From contig NZ_QPLJ01000014.1 of NCBI RefSeq assembly GCF_003340555.1, positions 1 to 64,000 on the forward strand: a stretch of DNA of 64,000 nt, written 5' to 3'. Under the pieces are notes generated by a model, which saw only the letters and a program-made list of their open reading frames with translations, was not told the origin of the DNA and ran no database searches. Origin of the DNA: Jannaschia formosa. GTDB taxonomy: Bacteria > Pseudomonadota > Alphaproteobacteria > Rhodobacterales > Rhodobacteraceae. Every line of letters starts with the position of its first letter. The first letter of the stretch is position 1. Below, piece after piece: positions 15,847 to 23,430 of the stretch. The position numbers and the translations under genes are program-made.

Positions 15847-16524
15847 ATGCCCACCAACGCTTCAACAAGACAGGCGAACGCCGTCCGAGACCCGTTCAAG
15901 AGCATGTCGAAGGCCAAGAAGCCCGCAGAGGCGCCGAAGGAAGCGCCCGCGATCCTTCTGGGCGAGCATAGCCGCTACCAGATCAAGTCGGGCTGGCTTG
16001 CGGGGACATTCGTCGCGCGGGCGTTTCCGAAACCGCCGACGAAGGCCCGCGGCATGATCGCCGAGGCGACGGGGGCGACCGAAGAAGCGGCGATCGCCGC
16101 GCTGCACGAGGTCATCGACGCCCGCGAGGATCGGCGGACCGGAGAACGGCGCAGGGATCCGCAGACCGGCATCGATGTGCCGAGCGTCGAGGAATATGTC
16201 GAAGCGGTCCGCCAGATCACCCTGTCCGGCCCGCAATGCGCGATGCTGACGGCGCTCTCGGTGGCTGGCGAGGACGGGCTGACGGACGCGCGCATGGCAC
16301 GCGCCGCAGGCTACAAGTCCGAGACTTCGGCCAACAGGTCCTTCCTCGCGACAGGCTTGCTGATCGCCGAACATCTTTCCGTCGAGGTGCAAGCCGGCGA
16401 CACCCCGGACACCCCGGAAGGCACCGCCCTTCTCGGTTTCAGGGGAGCATCCGCGAACGAGGACGTTTCCGGCAACTGGATACTCCACCCGGAGCTCCGC
16501 CAGGCGGTGCGTCTGGCCCTGTAG
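15847..16524 (+). CDS. Protein of unknown function with possible C-terminal helix-turn-helix
   Basis: I do not recognise this 225-residue protein with confidence. Residues 1-35 are Lys/Ala/Pro-rich and probably disordered; 35-95 form a mixed segment with SRYQIKSGWLAGTFVARAFP; 95-115 are strongly charged (DRRTGERRRDPQTG). The C-terminal half has LTDARMARAAGYKSETSANR, then GFRGASANEDVSGNWILHP, similar in layout to small winged-helix-like domains found at the ends of some restriction- or DNA-associated proteins. AGGAG precedes the ATG. It is isolated between long non-coding stretches, which fits an acquired gene. Confidence 0.6.
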   Translation: MPTNASTRQANAVRDPFKSMSKAKKPAEAPKEAPAILLGEHSRYQIKSGWLAGTFVARAFPKPPTKARGMIAEATGATEEAAIAALHEVIDAREDRRTGERRRDPQTGIDVPSVEEYVEAVRQITLSGPQCAMLTALSVAGEDGLTDARMARAAGYKSETSANRSFLATGLLIAEHLSVEVQAGDTPDTPEGTALLGFRGASANEDVSGNWILHPELRQAVRLAL

Positions 16525-16873
16525 TCCCATCATCGCTTCCCGAGAGGAGCGTCAGCGGGGGGACAAGGCGTCTTCCCGCTGCTCCCGCATCCCCGCCCGG
16601 CCCGACCATCGCCGGCAACGAGGACCGGATTCCAGCCGGTGCTCGGCGGCTTGTGACTGACGAGCGCAACCAGTCGCCCAGACCAGAGTGTGCGGACCCG
16701 GGAGGCGGCTCAGGCTTCGGGTGTATGCCGTTTGCCCGGAGGTTGAATCCGACCGGGATCGCGAGCGGCCCACATCGTTTGGTTCCGCCTGTTTCCGGAC
16801 GGACCGTTTCCTCGCCGGCATCCGCATTATGTGCAGGGCGTAACGACACGGACGTCTGAGCGAGGATCTGAAC
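16525..16873. other. Intergenic region, no gene recognised
   Basis: These 349 bases lie between two rightward genes. No ORF with recognisable content, no tRNA and no strong terminator were found. The segment before 16874 is a likely promoter region for the downstream gene but shows no clear consensus boxes. Confidence 0.45.
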
Positions 16874-18358
16874 ATGCGCTTCTCCACGGCGATCGGCCTG
16901 ATCCTCGTGCTGTCCGCGGTCGGGCTCACCTACGAGATCGCCGCGGGCCGCGTGCTGGCACCGTTCTTCGGGACATCGCTGCTGTCCTGGACGGCCGTGA
17001 TCGCGACGGTGCTTGCGGGCTTCTCGATCGGAAACGCGCTCGGAGGCTTCATGGCCGAACGGGAGCGGAGCGTGGCCCTCCGGGACGTGCGCGCGGCGCT
17101 CGTCGCGACGGCGGTCCTCGCGGCGCTTTCCCCGACGGTTCTCGGCCTCGTCTACGTCCTGGGCGCGCGCGGGACGGGCGGGATGATGCTCGCCGTCTTT
17201 CTGGCCTTCTTCCCGGCCTCGGTCCTCGCCAGCGCGCCGTCTCCCTTCCTTGCGAAGCTCGCCGTGGAGGCGCGGCCCGGTCGGGAGGGCTCCTCGCTCG
17301 GGCTCGTCCTCGCGGCGGGCTCGCTCGGAGCGATCCTGGGCGCCGTGTTCGCCGGTTTCGTGGCGCTGCCTCTCGTCGGCTCCGCCGCGACCTTCGCGGG
17401 GTGCGCCGTCACGGCACTTCTCTGCGTGCCTTTCCTGCGGGACACGGGGGGCGGTCCGCAAGATCGCGGGCCGGGCCGCGGAACCATCATGTCGTCCCTC
17501 GCGCCGCTGCTGCCCGTGGGCGCCATCATCGCCGCGAGCCTCCTCCTCGGGCCGGTCTGCCGCTACGAGTCCGGCCTTTCCTGCATCGACGTCACGGAGA
17601 GGGGCGCCACCGTGGAGCTCTATTCCGACCGGACCCGGCAGGCCGCAGAGCGGATCGTCCGCGACGGCATGCCGGACGGAGACGGCGGCGTCCTTGTCCT
17701 GCCCTATACCGAGTGGATCTGGGCGCGGATGGAGGAGGATTTGGGGCCCGCACCCTCGGTTCTCTTCATCGGCGGCGGTGGCTACAGCCTGCCGACGCAA
17801 CTCCTCTCGGCACGCCCGGAGGCCACGGCCGTCGCCGTCGAGATCGATCCCCTGGTCACCGAGGTGGTCCGTCGCCACATGCCACGGGCGGGAGCCTTGA
17901 TCGAGCAGACGGGCTACGACGCGTCCGGCGGGACCGCGCAAGGCGGCCGGCTCGGGATCGTGCATGAGGACGGACGGGTCTACCTCAACGAGACGAAGCG
18001 CCGCTTCGATGCCGCCGTCATGGACGCCTTCTCATCGGGCTCGGTTCCCGCGCATCTCGTCACGCTCGAGGCTTACGCGCGGGTGAGGGAGATCGTGGAC
18101 GGGCCCGTCTACGTCAACCTGATCGACAGGCCGGACGGGCCCCTCGCGCGCGGAACCCGCGGGATCCTGGGCCGCATCTGGCCCCATGTCGTGGCCGTCC
18201 AGGGGCCGGTCAACAGCAGAGGCATCGCGAACATCGCGCTGGCAGCCTCCCCAAGGCCGCTGGTCGACCTGAGCGGTCTGCCGGACGGTTACGAGGTGAT
18301 CCGGATCTCCCCCGGCCGAGCCTTCACCGACGATCGCGGCTGGGTAGGACACAGGTGA
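16874..18358 (+). CDS. Membrane-anchored spermidine-synthase-like protein
   Basis: The 494-residue product fuses an N-terminal membrane part of about six to eight helices (residues 5-215, with AGFSIGNALGGFMAERERS) to a C-terminal methyltransferase-like Rossmann domain. The latter resembles polyamine aminopropyltransferases: VLFIGGGGYSLPTQLL, AVAVEIDPLVTEVV, HEDGRVYL and FDAAVMDAFSSGSVPAHL. True spermidine synthases have GGGDGG and a D-S-T-D-P loop; here these read GGGGYS and MDAFSSG, so the catalytic aspartates are at least partly missing. The protein may act on another substrate. It stands alone and ends before a strong convergent hairpin. Confidence 0.8.
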   Translation: MRFSTAIGLILVLSAVGLTYEIAAGRVLAPFFGTSLLSWTAVIATVLAGFSIGNALGGFMAERERSVALRDVRAALVATAVLAALSPTVLGLVYVLGARGTGGMMLAVFLAFFPASVLASAPSPFLAKLAVEARPGREGSSLGLVLAAGSLGAILGAVFAGFVALPLVGSAATFAGCAVTALLCVPFLRDTGGGPQDRGPGRGTIMSSLAPLLPVGAIIAASLLLGPVCRYESGLSCIDVTERGATVELYSDRTRQAAERIVRDGMPDGDGGVLVLPYTEWIWARMEEDLGPAPSVLFIGGGGYSLPTQLLSARPEATAVAVEIDPLVTEVVRRHMPRAGALIEQTGYDASGGTAQGGRLGIVHEDGRVYLNETKRRFDAAVMDAFSSGSVPAHLVTLEAYARVREIVDGPVYVNLIDRPDGPLARGTRGILGRIWPHVVAVQGPVNSRGIANIALAASPRPLVDLSGLPDGYEVIRISPGRAFTDDRGWVGHR

Positions 18359-18472
18359 CGAGCCGATCCTGGGTGCGGCCTGGCGCGGCGTGCGGCGGCA
18401 GGCGAGGGCTCGAGAGGCGCTTGCAGACGCGCGGCCGGGGCAGCACACCCTCCGGAACGGCGCGTCCCCGAA

Positions 18473-18510
18473 CCCTGGCGGCACCGGTGGCAAGGCCGGT
18501 GCCGCCAGGG
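18473..18510. terminator. Bidirectional hairpin terminator
   Basis: A perfect 15-base-pair stem (arms CCCTGGCGGCACCGG and CCGGTGCCGCCAGGG, 8-base loop) lies between the convergent spermidine-synthase-like and DUF305 genes. On the plus strand it is followed by GAAGATTTGGCTC, so the U-tract is poor. Its position supports termination from both sides. Confidence 0.75.
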
Positions 18511-18523
18511 GAAGATTTGGCTC

Positions 18524-18991
18524 TTACTTGGCGTTTTCGCTCAACCAGTTCTGCAGGAAGGCGATCTCGGCCTCCTGAGCTTCGATCACCTCTTCCGCAA
18601 GCCGCCGCAGCTCCGGGTCCTCGCCGTGTTCCAGGACGATGCGGGCCATGTCTATCGCACCCTGATGGTGTCCGATCATTCCCCGGGCGAAATCGACATC
18701 CGCGTCGCCGGTGAACTCGAACTCCATCGCCTCGTGCATCGCGAGGTTGGCGGCGCGGTAGGCATCGATAGCTGCCGAACCGGAGCCGACGGCGGAACCG
18801 GCGCCGTGCGCTTCGTGGCCGGCTCCCGTTTGATCGCCATGCGGCATCTCAGTGCCCATCCCTGGCATTGTCTGGCCGTCGCCGTGCATCATGCCGTGCC
18901 CGTCGTCATGGCTCATCTGGGCCAGGGCGCCTCCGGCGACGACCAGCATGGCCATGGCGCCGGCCAGGACGCGTGATCGTTTGAGTTTCAT
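18524..18991 (-). CDS. DUF305 exported protein, probably copper-binding
   Basis: The 155-residue protein begins with a signal peptide (LAGAMAMLVVAGGALA, cleavage near residue 24). A His/Met-rich segment follows (HDDGHGMMHGDG, then MPGMGTEMPHGD) and finally a ferritin-like DUF305 helical domain with the signature MIGHHQGAIDMARIVLEHG. Proteins of this type are often found with copper resistance genes, and the His/Met clusters suit Cu(I)/Cu(II) binding in the periplasm. GAGGAGAATACC precedes ATG 18991. It lies 44 bases downstream of a CopZ-type gene that has a CueR-like promoter, so the two are probably co-induced by copper. Confidence 0.88.
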   Translation of the reverse strand: MKLKRSRVLAGAMAMLVVAGGALAQMSHDDGHGMMHGDGQTMPGMGTEMPHGDQTGAGHEAHGAGSAVGSGSAAIDAYRAANLAMHEAMEFEFTGDADVDFARGMIGHHQGAIDMARIVLEHGEDPELRRLAEEVIEAQEAEIAFLQNWLSENAK

Positions 18992-19035
18992 CGGTATTCT
19001 CCTCGATGCTTCCGCTGCTGACGCGGAGCCGCGCG

Positions 19036-19227
19036 CTAGTGGGAAACGGGATAGCCTTCGTCTTCGATCGCCTTTCGGATCGCCTGTGCGTCCGTCCGGC
19101 TTTCGACCGACACTCGGCCCGCCACCCGGTCCACCGTCACGGCGGCGTCCGGGTCGAGCCTCCGAACCGCCTGCGTCACCGCCCGTTCGCAATGTCCGCA
19201 GGTCATGCCCTGAACCTTGAAATCCAT
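19036..19227 (-). CDS. copZ: Copper chaperone, heavy-metal-associated domain (CopZ type)
   Basis: The 63-residue product is one HMA ferredoxin-like domain with the metal motif GMTCGHC near the N-terminus and EDEGYPVSH at the end, as in CopZ. It would shuttle Cu(I) in the cytoplasm to an exporting ATPase or to a regulator. ATG 19227 follows AGAAGGAGACAGACG. A P-type copper ATPase is not present in the window, so its partner must be elsewhere. It is the first gene of a short leftward unit with the DUF305 gene. Confidence 0.9.
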   Translation of the reverse strand: MDFKVQGMTCGHCERAVTQAVRRLDPDAAVTVDRVAGRVSVESRTDAQAIRKAIEDEGYPVSH

Positions 19228-19263
19228 CGTCTGTCTCCTTCTCTGTCGGATCGGATGTCGGGT

Positions 19264-19284
19264 CTTCCAGCGCTGGAAGGTCAA
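19264..19284 (-). promoter_or_regulatory. CueR/MerR-type copper-responsive promoter
   Basis: On the coding strand of copZ the sequence reads TTGACC followed directly by TTCCAGCGCTGGAAG. The 16-base perfect palindrome CTTCCAGCGCTGGAAG (19264-19279) overlaps a -35-like TTGACC (19279-19284), as in CueR-controlled copA promoters, where the operator sits in a long 19-base spacer. A -10 of the form GACATC would lie at that distance and is weak. The ATG of copZ is 37 bases away. Confidence 0.7.
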
Positions 19285-19611
19285 GAAGCGCGACGAACAA
19301 AATTTGCGTTGGTCCCGGGCTCGTCTCGCGAGGCGGAGCTTCGCTCGGCCCCCCTGACACTCCGCACCTGCATGACGGTGGCGCGCCCGTCCGACACATC
19401 GTCAGCGCCCGCTCGCAGCCGCCGGGACTGTCGGCTGTTCCCTTCTCGTCAGGAGGCCACGCCCCCGCCCTCCACGCGCGATGGGCACGACGGCAGCGCG
19501 GCCCCGGATGAACCCGAAGACCCTCGCCGCGCCGATGACAGATGATGGGCGGAGCTTCGCCGCGTGCGACGCGACGTAGGAGCGACCCCGGCAGGGCGCG
19601 CCGCTGCCGTA
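19285..19611. other. Intergenic region upstream of the copper promoter
   Basis: These 327 bases lie between the CueR-type promoter and the end of the Na+/H+ antiporter gene. A very short frame (19482-19580) starting MGTTAARPRMNPK has no supporting features. No cueR gene is present here although one might be expected beside such a promoter. Confidence 0.45.
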
Positions 19612-22125
19612 TCAGGCGGTCTCGGTCTCGCCCTTGAACATGTCCTCCAGATCGATCCCGCGCTTCTCCGAGCTCGCGCGGACGGCGGCGCGAACGGCCG
19701 AGCTGCGGTCGAACAACTGGCGGAACCGCGCCTCGTCGAGCACCAGCAACGTGGAGGGCGCGATGGCCCGGACCTCCGTCCGGCGCGCCTTCCGCGTCAG
19801 GATCGCCAGGTGCCCGAACATCTCGCCGCGCCCGAGCCGCCAGGTCTGACCGGCCGCTTCCAGTTCCACGGCCCCCGAGGCGATGAAGAAGACGCTCTTC
19901 GCGGGGCTCTCCTTGCGGACGATCACCTCGCCGGCATCGACGTGACGGGCCTCCAGCGCCCGCCCGAGGCGCTTGAGCACCGCCTCGTCTATCTCCTCGA
20001 AGAGCGGGAACTGCCGCACCAGCTCCACCCGCTGCAGCGCGATGTCGAGACGCGGGCGCTCCTCGGTGGCGGCCCGGCGGGCGTCGAGCTCCTGCATCAG
20101 GGAGGTGTGGACCTCGGCGCCGATCAGCCCGTCCTCGCGCATCGCGGTATACTCGCGCTCCTCCAGCCGCAGCGCCGTGCGCCGGATGAAGCGCCGCTCC
20201 AGCTCCTCGGCATAGCCGGGATATTGCAGGCGCAGCCCGTCCAGCGCCGTCTCCACCGACTCGATCCGCCGCGACAGCAATTCCTGAAGCAGCTCCGCCA
20301 CCCGCCGCCCGTGGATGCGCCGGATGCGGCCGTCGATGAAGGCGCCGAGGTCCCGCAGGATCAGCCGCTGCGACAGCAGCCGCTCGAACCGGTCGGCGGT
20401 CAGGCGCGCAAGCGGTGCCGACAGGCGCAGGCGCCCGTGCAGCAGCACGGCGGCGCGGAAGCCCGGGCCGTAGGCGACGCTGCGCCGGGCGGCGCGGTTG
20501 TAGCCGCTGCGCCCCCCGCTGCGCGCCCCCTCGATCAGCCGGTCCGCCTCCGACAGGACCTGATCGGCCATGCGCGCCGAGATCGTCCGCTCCCGCACGC
20601 GGGCGAGGATCGTGTCGCGCTCGGCCCCCGCCAGCGCGATCAGCCCGAGCGTGATCCGGTCGCGGTCGAGGATGTCGGCGCTGTCCTCGGCCGCGTTCAC
20701 CGCAGCTTCCAGACGTTCGCCGAACCGCTTGGCCTCCGAGCGCACGGTCTCGCGGCTCAGTTCGTAATTCTCGGTCGTCCGGGCCACGTCCTCGCGCACC
20801 GTCTGGAGCGCCACCGCCACCACCTGCCGCGACAGTGCCTCGTCGATGGGCGACAGCCGGTCGAGCCCGAGCCGCCCGATCACCCAGCGAAGCGTCGTGC
20901 CCTGCACGATCAGCGTGAAGAGCGTGAAGCCGGTGGCGAGGATGCCGACGACGCGCTGGATGCCGTCGGGCACCCGGAAGCTTTCGGTCACGGCAAGAGC
21001 CAGCGCGAGCGTCACCGCGCCGCGCAGCCCGCCCCAGAGGATGGCGATGCGGTAGGGCCGCTCGACCGGGGGCGAGAGCCGGGCCAGGGTCAGAAGCGGC
21101 AGCAGCCCGAACAGGATGACCGCCCGCGCCGCGATGGCGGCGAGGATCACCACGCCGACCAGAGCGAAGTCCTCGACCCGCACCTCCTCCAGCAGGCGCG
21201 GGATCAGCAGCGCGGCGAGGATGAAGATCAGCGCTCCGGCCCAATGCGCCAGCACGTCCCAGAGCTCGCGCAGGTTCGCCCAGGCCTGCGGCGGCAACCG
21301 GCCCGGTCCGGTGAGGTTGAGCGTCAGGCCCGCCGCCACGACCGCGATCACGCCGGACGCGCCGACGCTCTGCTCGGCGCCGATATAGGCGAGGTAGGGC
21401 AGCGCCACCGAGATCGAGATCTGCGCCAGTTCGTGCCGTCTGAACATCGCCATGATCCAGACGGCCGCCCGTGCCGCAAGCCAGCCCGTGAAGGCGCCGC
21501 CCGCGATCAGAAGCGGGAAGCGCGCGAGCGCCTCGTCGAGTTCGGGGTCCGGCATGCCCAGCATCACGAAGCCCATGAACAGGCCGAAGAGGGCGATGGC
21601 CGCAGCGTCGTTCAACAGGCTCTCGCCCTCGATGATCCTCGCCAACCGTCGCGGCGCCGAGATCGAGCGGAAGATGCTGACCACGGCCGAGGGGTCCGTC
21701 GTCGACACGATCGCGCCGATGAGAAGGCAGGCCGCGAGCGGCAGCGTGCTGGCCCAGGACAGCGCGTAGCCCACGCTCAGCGTCGCCACGACCACCGCGA
21801 CGACCGCCAGCACCAGGATCGGCACCCAGTCGTCGAGCATCCGGCGCAGGTTCATCCCCAGCGTCGCCTGGAACAGCAGGGTCGGCAGGAAGACGTAGAG
21901 GAAGACGTTGGACCGGATCGGCAGCCCGAGGATCGCCTCGGCCACCGGGTTGAGCGCGTCGGTAAGCTCCGTCCGCAGGAAGAAGATCGCGCCCGCGCCG
22001 ATCAGCACGCCGAGTCCGGCGAGGATCACGCTGTAGGGTAGGCGCAGCCGCGCAGCGAGCGGCTCCGCCGCGCCGATGACGAGGAAAAGCGACGCGATGA
22101 TCGTGGTGACGAGAACGATATCCAT
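19612..22125 (-). CDS. CPA1 Na+/H+ antiporter (NhaP type) with C-terminal cNMP-binding-like domain
   Basis: The ~837-residue protein has an N-terminal CPA1 exchanger domain (about residues 1-400, twelve or so helices) with the core motifs VSTTDPSAVVSIFR and IEGESLLNDAAAIALFGLF, which carry the ion-binding Asp residues. A long charged helical linker (400-690) and a C-terminal cyclic-nucleotide-binding fold (about 700-815: SVFFIASGAVELEAAG, then GEMFGHLAIL) follow. The conserved Glu of the phosphate-binding cassette (F-G-E) is His here, so nucleotide binding is doubtful. The exchanger trades cytoplasmic Na+ for H+. I chose ATG 22125, whose product begins at the first helix; an in-frame start at 22239 is possible. 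Confidence 0.85.
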   Translation of the reverse strand: MDIVLVTTIIASLFLVIGAAEPLAARLRLPYSVILAGLGVLIGAGAIFFLRTELTDALNPVAEAILGLPIRSNVFLYVFLPTLLFQATLGMNLRRMLDDWVPILVLAVVAVVVATLSVGYALSWASTLPLAACLLIGAIVSTTDPSAVVSIFRSISAPRRLARIIEGESLLNDAAAIALFGLFMGFVMLGMPDPELDEALARFPLLIAGGAFTGWLAARAAVWIMAMFRRHELAQISISVALPYLAYIGAEQSVGASGVIAVVAAGLTLNLTGPGRLPPQAWANLRELWDVLAHWAGALIFILAALLIPRLLEEVRVEDFALVGVVILAAIAARAVILFGLLPLLTLARLSPPVERPYRIAILWGGLRGAVTLALALAVTESFRVPDGIQRVVGILATGFTLFTLIVQGTTLRWVIGRLGLDRLSPIDEALSRQVVAVALQTVREDVARTTENYELSRETVRSEAKRFGERLEAAVNAAEDSADILDRDRITLGLIALAGAERDTILARVRERTISARMADQVLSEADRLIEGARSGGRSGYNRAARRSVAYGPGFRAAVLLHGRLRLSAPLARLTADRFERLLSQRLILRDLGAFIDGRIRRIHGRRVAELLQELLSRRIESVETALDGLRLQYPGYAEELERRFIRRTALRLEEREYTAMREDGLIGAEVHTSLMQELDARRAATEERPRLDIALQRVELVRQFPLFEEIDEAVLKRLGRALEARHVDAGEVIVRKESPAKSVFFIASGAVELEAAGQTWRLGRGEMFGHLAILTRKARRTEVRAIAPSTLLVLDEARFRQLFDRSSAVRAAVRASSEKRGIDLEDMFKGETETA

Positions 22126-22582
22126 GAGGGCGAAATAGTCGCGTTTGAAGGCGGCGGTAACGGGATTCGGTCCGGGCAGCAGGATCAAGGCCCCTGCCTG
22201 TGTCCCGACGTCCAGCGCAATTCTCGACGCCTGCAGCACGCGACGTCGCGGTATCGGCCGCTCAGCCCCCCGTTATCGTGCGGCCTGTCAGCGACTACGG
22301 GCAAGCAGGCGCTTCATGAGCGGCAGATTACGCTTCCCGGTCCGGGAAGCCGCTCTCTCGCTGTCGCGCCGGGGCGTTGTGGACATGGCTGAAGCCCGAG
22401 CGTGGGTTGACGGCGGAGCCGAAGAACCGACCTTGCGGGCCTTCCGCGAGCCTGACCCTCGACGGCCGCCGGATCCTGCCTGGTCATGGCGAAGCCGAAG
22501 GCTGAGCCATTCAGCTGCGGCGATCGGGTCGCGGTGCCGACGAGCGCTTGGCCCGGGTGCTCCATCACCCGGTCCGATCCTT
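22126..22582. other. Intergenic region, no gene recognised
   Basis: These 457 bases lie between two leftward genes. Both strands have open frames of GC-driven type; none shows a motif or a ribosome binding site. An imperfect GC-rich hairpin (CTTCCCGGTCCGGGAAG, 22332-22348) is the only clear structure. A small RNA cannot be excluded. Confidence 0.45.
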
Positions 22583-23161
22583 TCAGGCAGACCTGCCTTG
22601 GGGCGCCTCTGCCCGGTCGAACTGACCGTAGTCGCGGCGGATGGCATAGGCGGCGATCTCGTCGATGCCGTCGCGGTCTGAACCGGAGCCGAGCACGCCT
22701 TCGACCTCCGCCATGCTGCCGAAAGTGGCCAGCGACACGTGCTGCCCTTCGCGGTTGAAGCTTGCGAAGGCCGAGAACCCGGCGTCGCGCATGGGCTTGG
22801 TGCCGTAGAGCGCGAGCAGGAAGGAGGTGGAGGTTGTCGCGGGGCGCGCCGGGCCATCCACATGCGGGCGTCCGTGAAGGATCCGCTCGCCCACCCGGAT
22901 GCGGTAATTCGCGAAATGCACGCGGTTTCCGGCCTCCTGCGACCGGCGGTGTTCGGCATCCTCGCGCCAGGCGACGATGTCGTCCTCGCTCTTCCACAAC
23001 TGATGCGACAGGATCAGATCTGGGTCGTCGAGCGACCGGTACCGGTCGAGGAACGCGAGCCCCTCGTGCCGGGCAAGCACCGGACGCAGCCGCGCGACGT
23101 GCTCGAAGTAATGGTCGAGATGCCCGGGCTTCGGCTGCATTTCGAAGAAGAGCGCGTGCAT
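22583..23161 (-). CDS. Antibiotic biosynthesis monooxygenase (ABM) domain protein
   Basis: The 192-residue product starts with an ABM-type ferredoxin-like fold: MHALFFEMQPKPGHLDHYFE, then LFLDRYRSLDD-like strand content and ILSHQLWKSEDDIVAWRED with the typical W-x-S-E-D-x-x-x-x-W-R pattern. The second half (LALYGTKPMRDAGFSAFASF, then VSLATFGSMAEVEGV) looks like a second, diverged ABM-like unit. Members serve as heme-degrading or quinone-forming monooxygenases or have no known reaction. ATG 23161 is the first start that gives the conserved N-terminus. It is probably cytoplasmic and monocistronic. Confidence 0.75.
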   Translation of the reverse strand: MHALFFEMQPKPGHLDHYFEHVARLRPVLARHEGLAFLDRYRSLDDPDLILSHQLWKSEDDIVAWREDAEHRRSQEAGNRVHFANYRIRVGERILHGRPHVDGPARPATTSTSFLLALYGTKPMRDAGFSAFASFNREGQHVSLATFGSMAEVEGVLGSGSDRDGIDEIAAYAIRRDYGQFDRAEAPQGRSA

Positions 23162-23430
23162 GTTCGTCCTCCGCCTGGCCGCCGCATCGCATATCGGCGT
23201 CCGATGGCGCCAGCACATATCCGTCCAATCTCCTGAAAGGAATGTCTGCTCCACGTCCGGCTGAGTCCGCTGCGGACCCGGCTGGCGCTTGAAGCAGGAA
23301 CGACCGGCCCGGGCCCGCTGAACGCCCGGAAGTGGGTCCGCGTCCGCAGTGCCGGTGCTTCCAGGCGTCTGCGACCGACCCAGGATTACGGCAGCAGGGC
23401 AGGGGCGTTCCGCGGCAACGGTCTGGCGTA

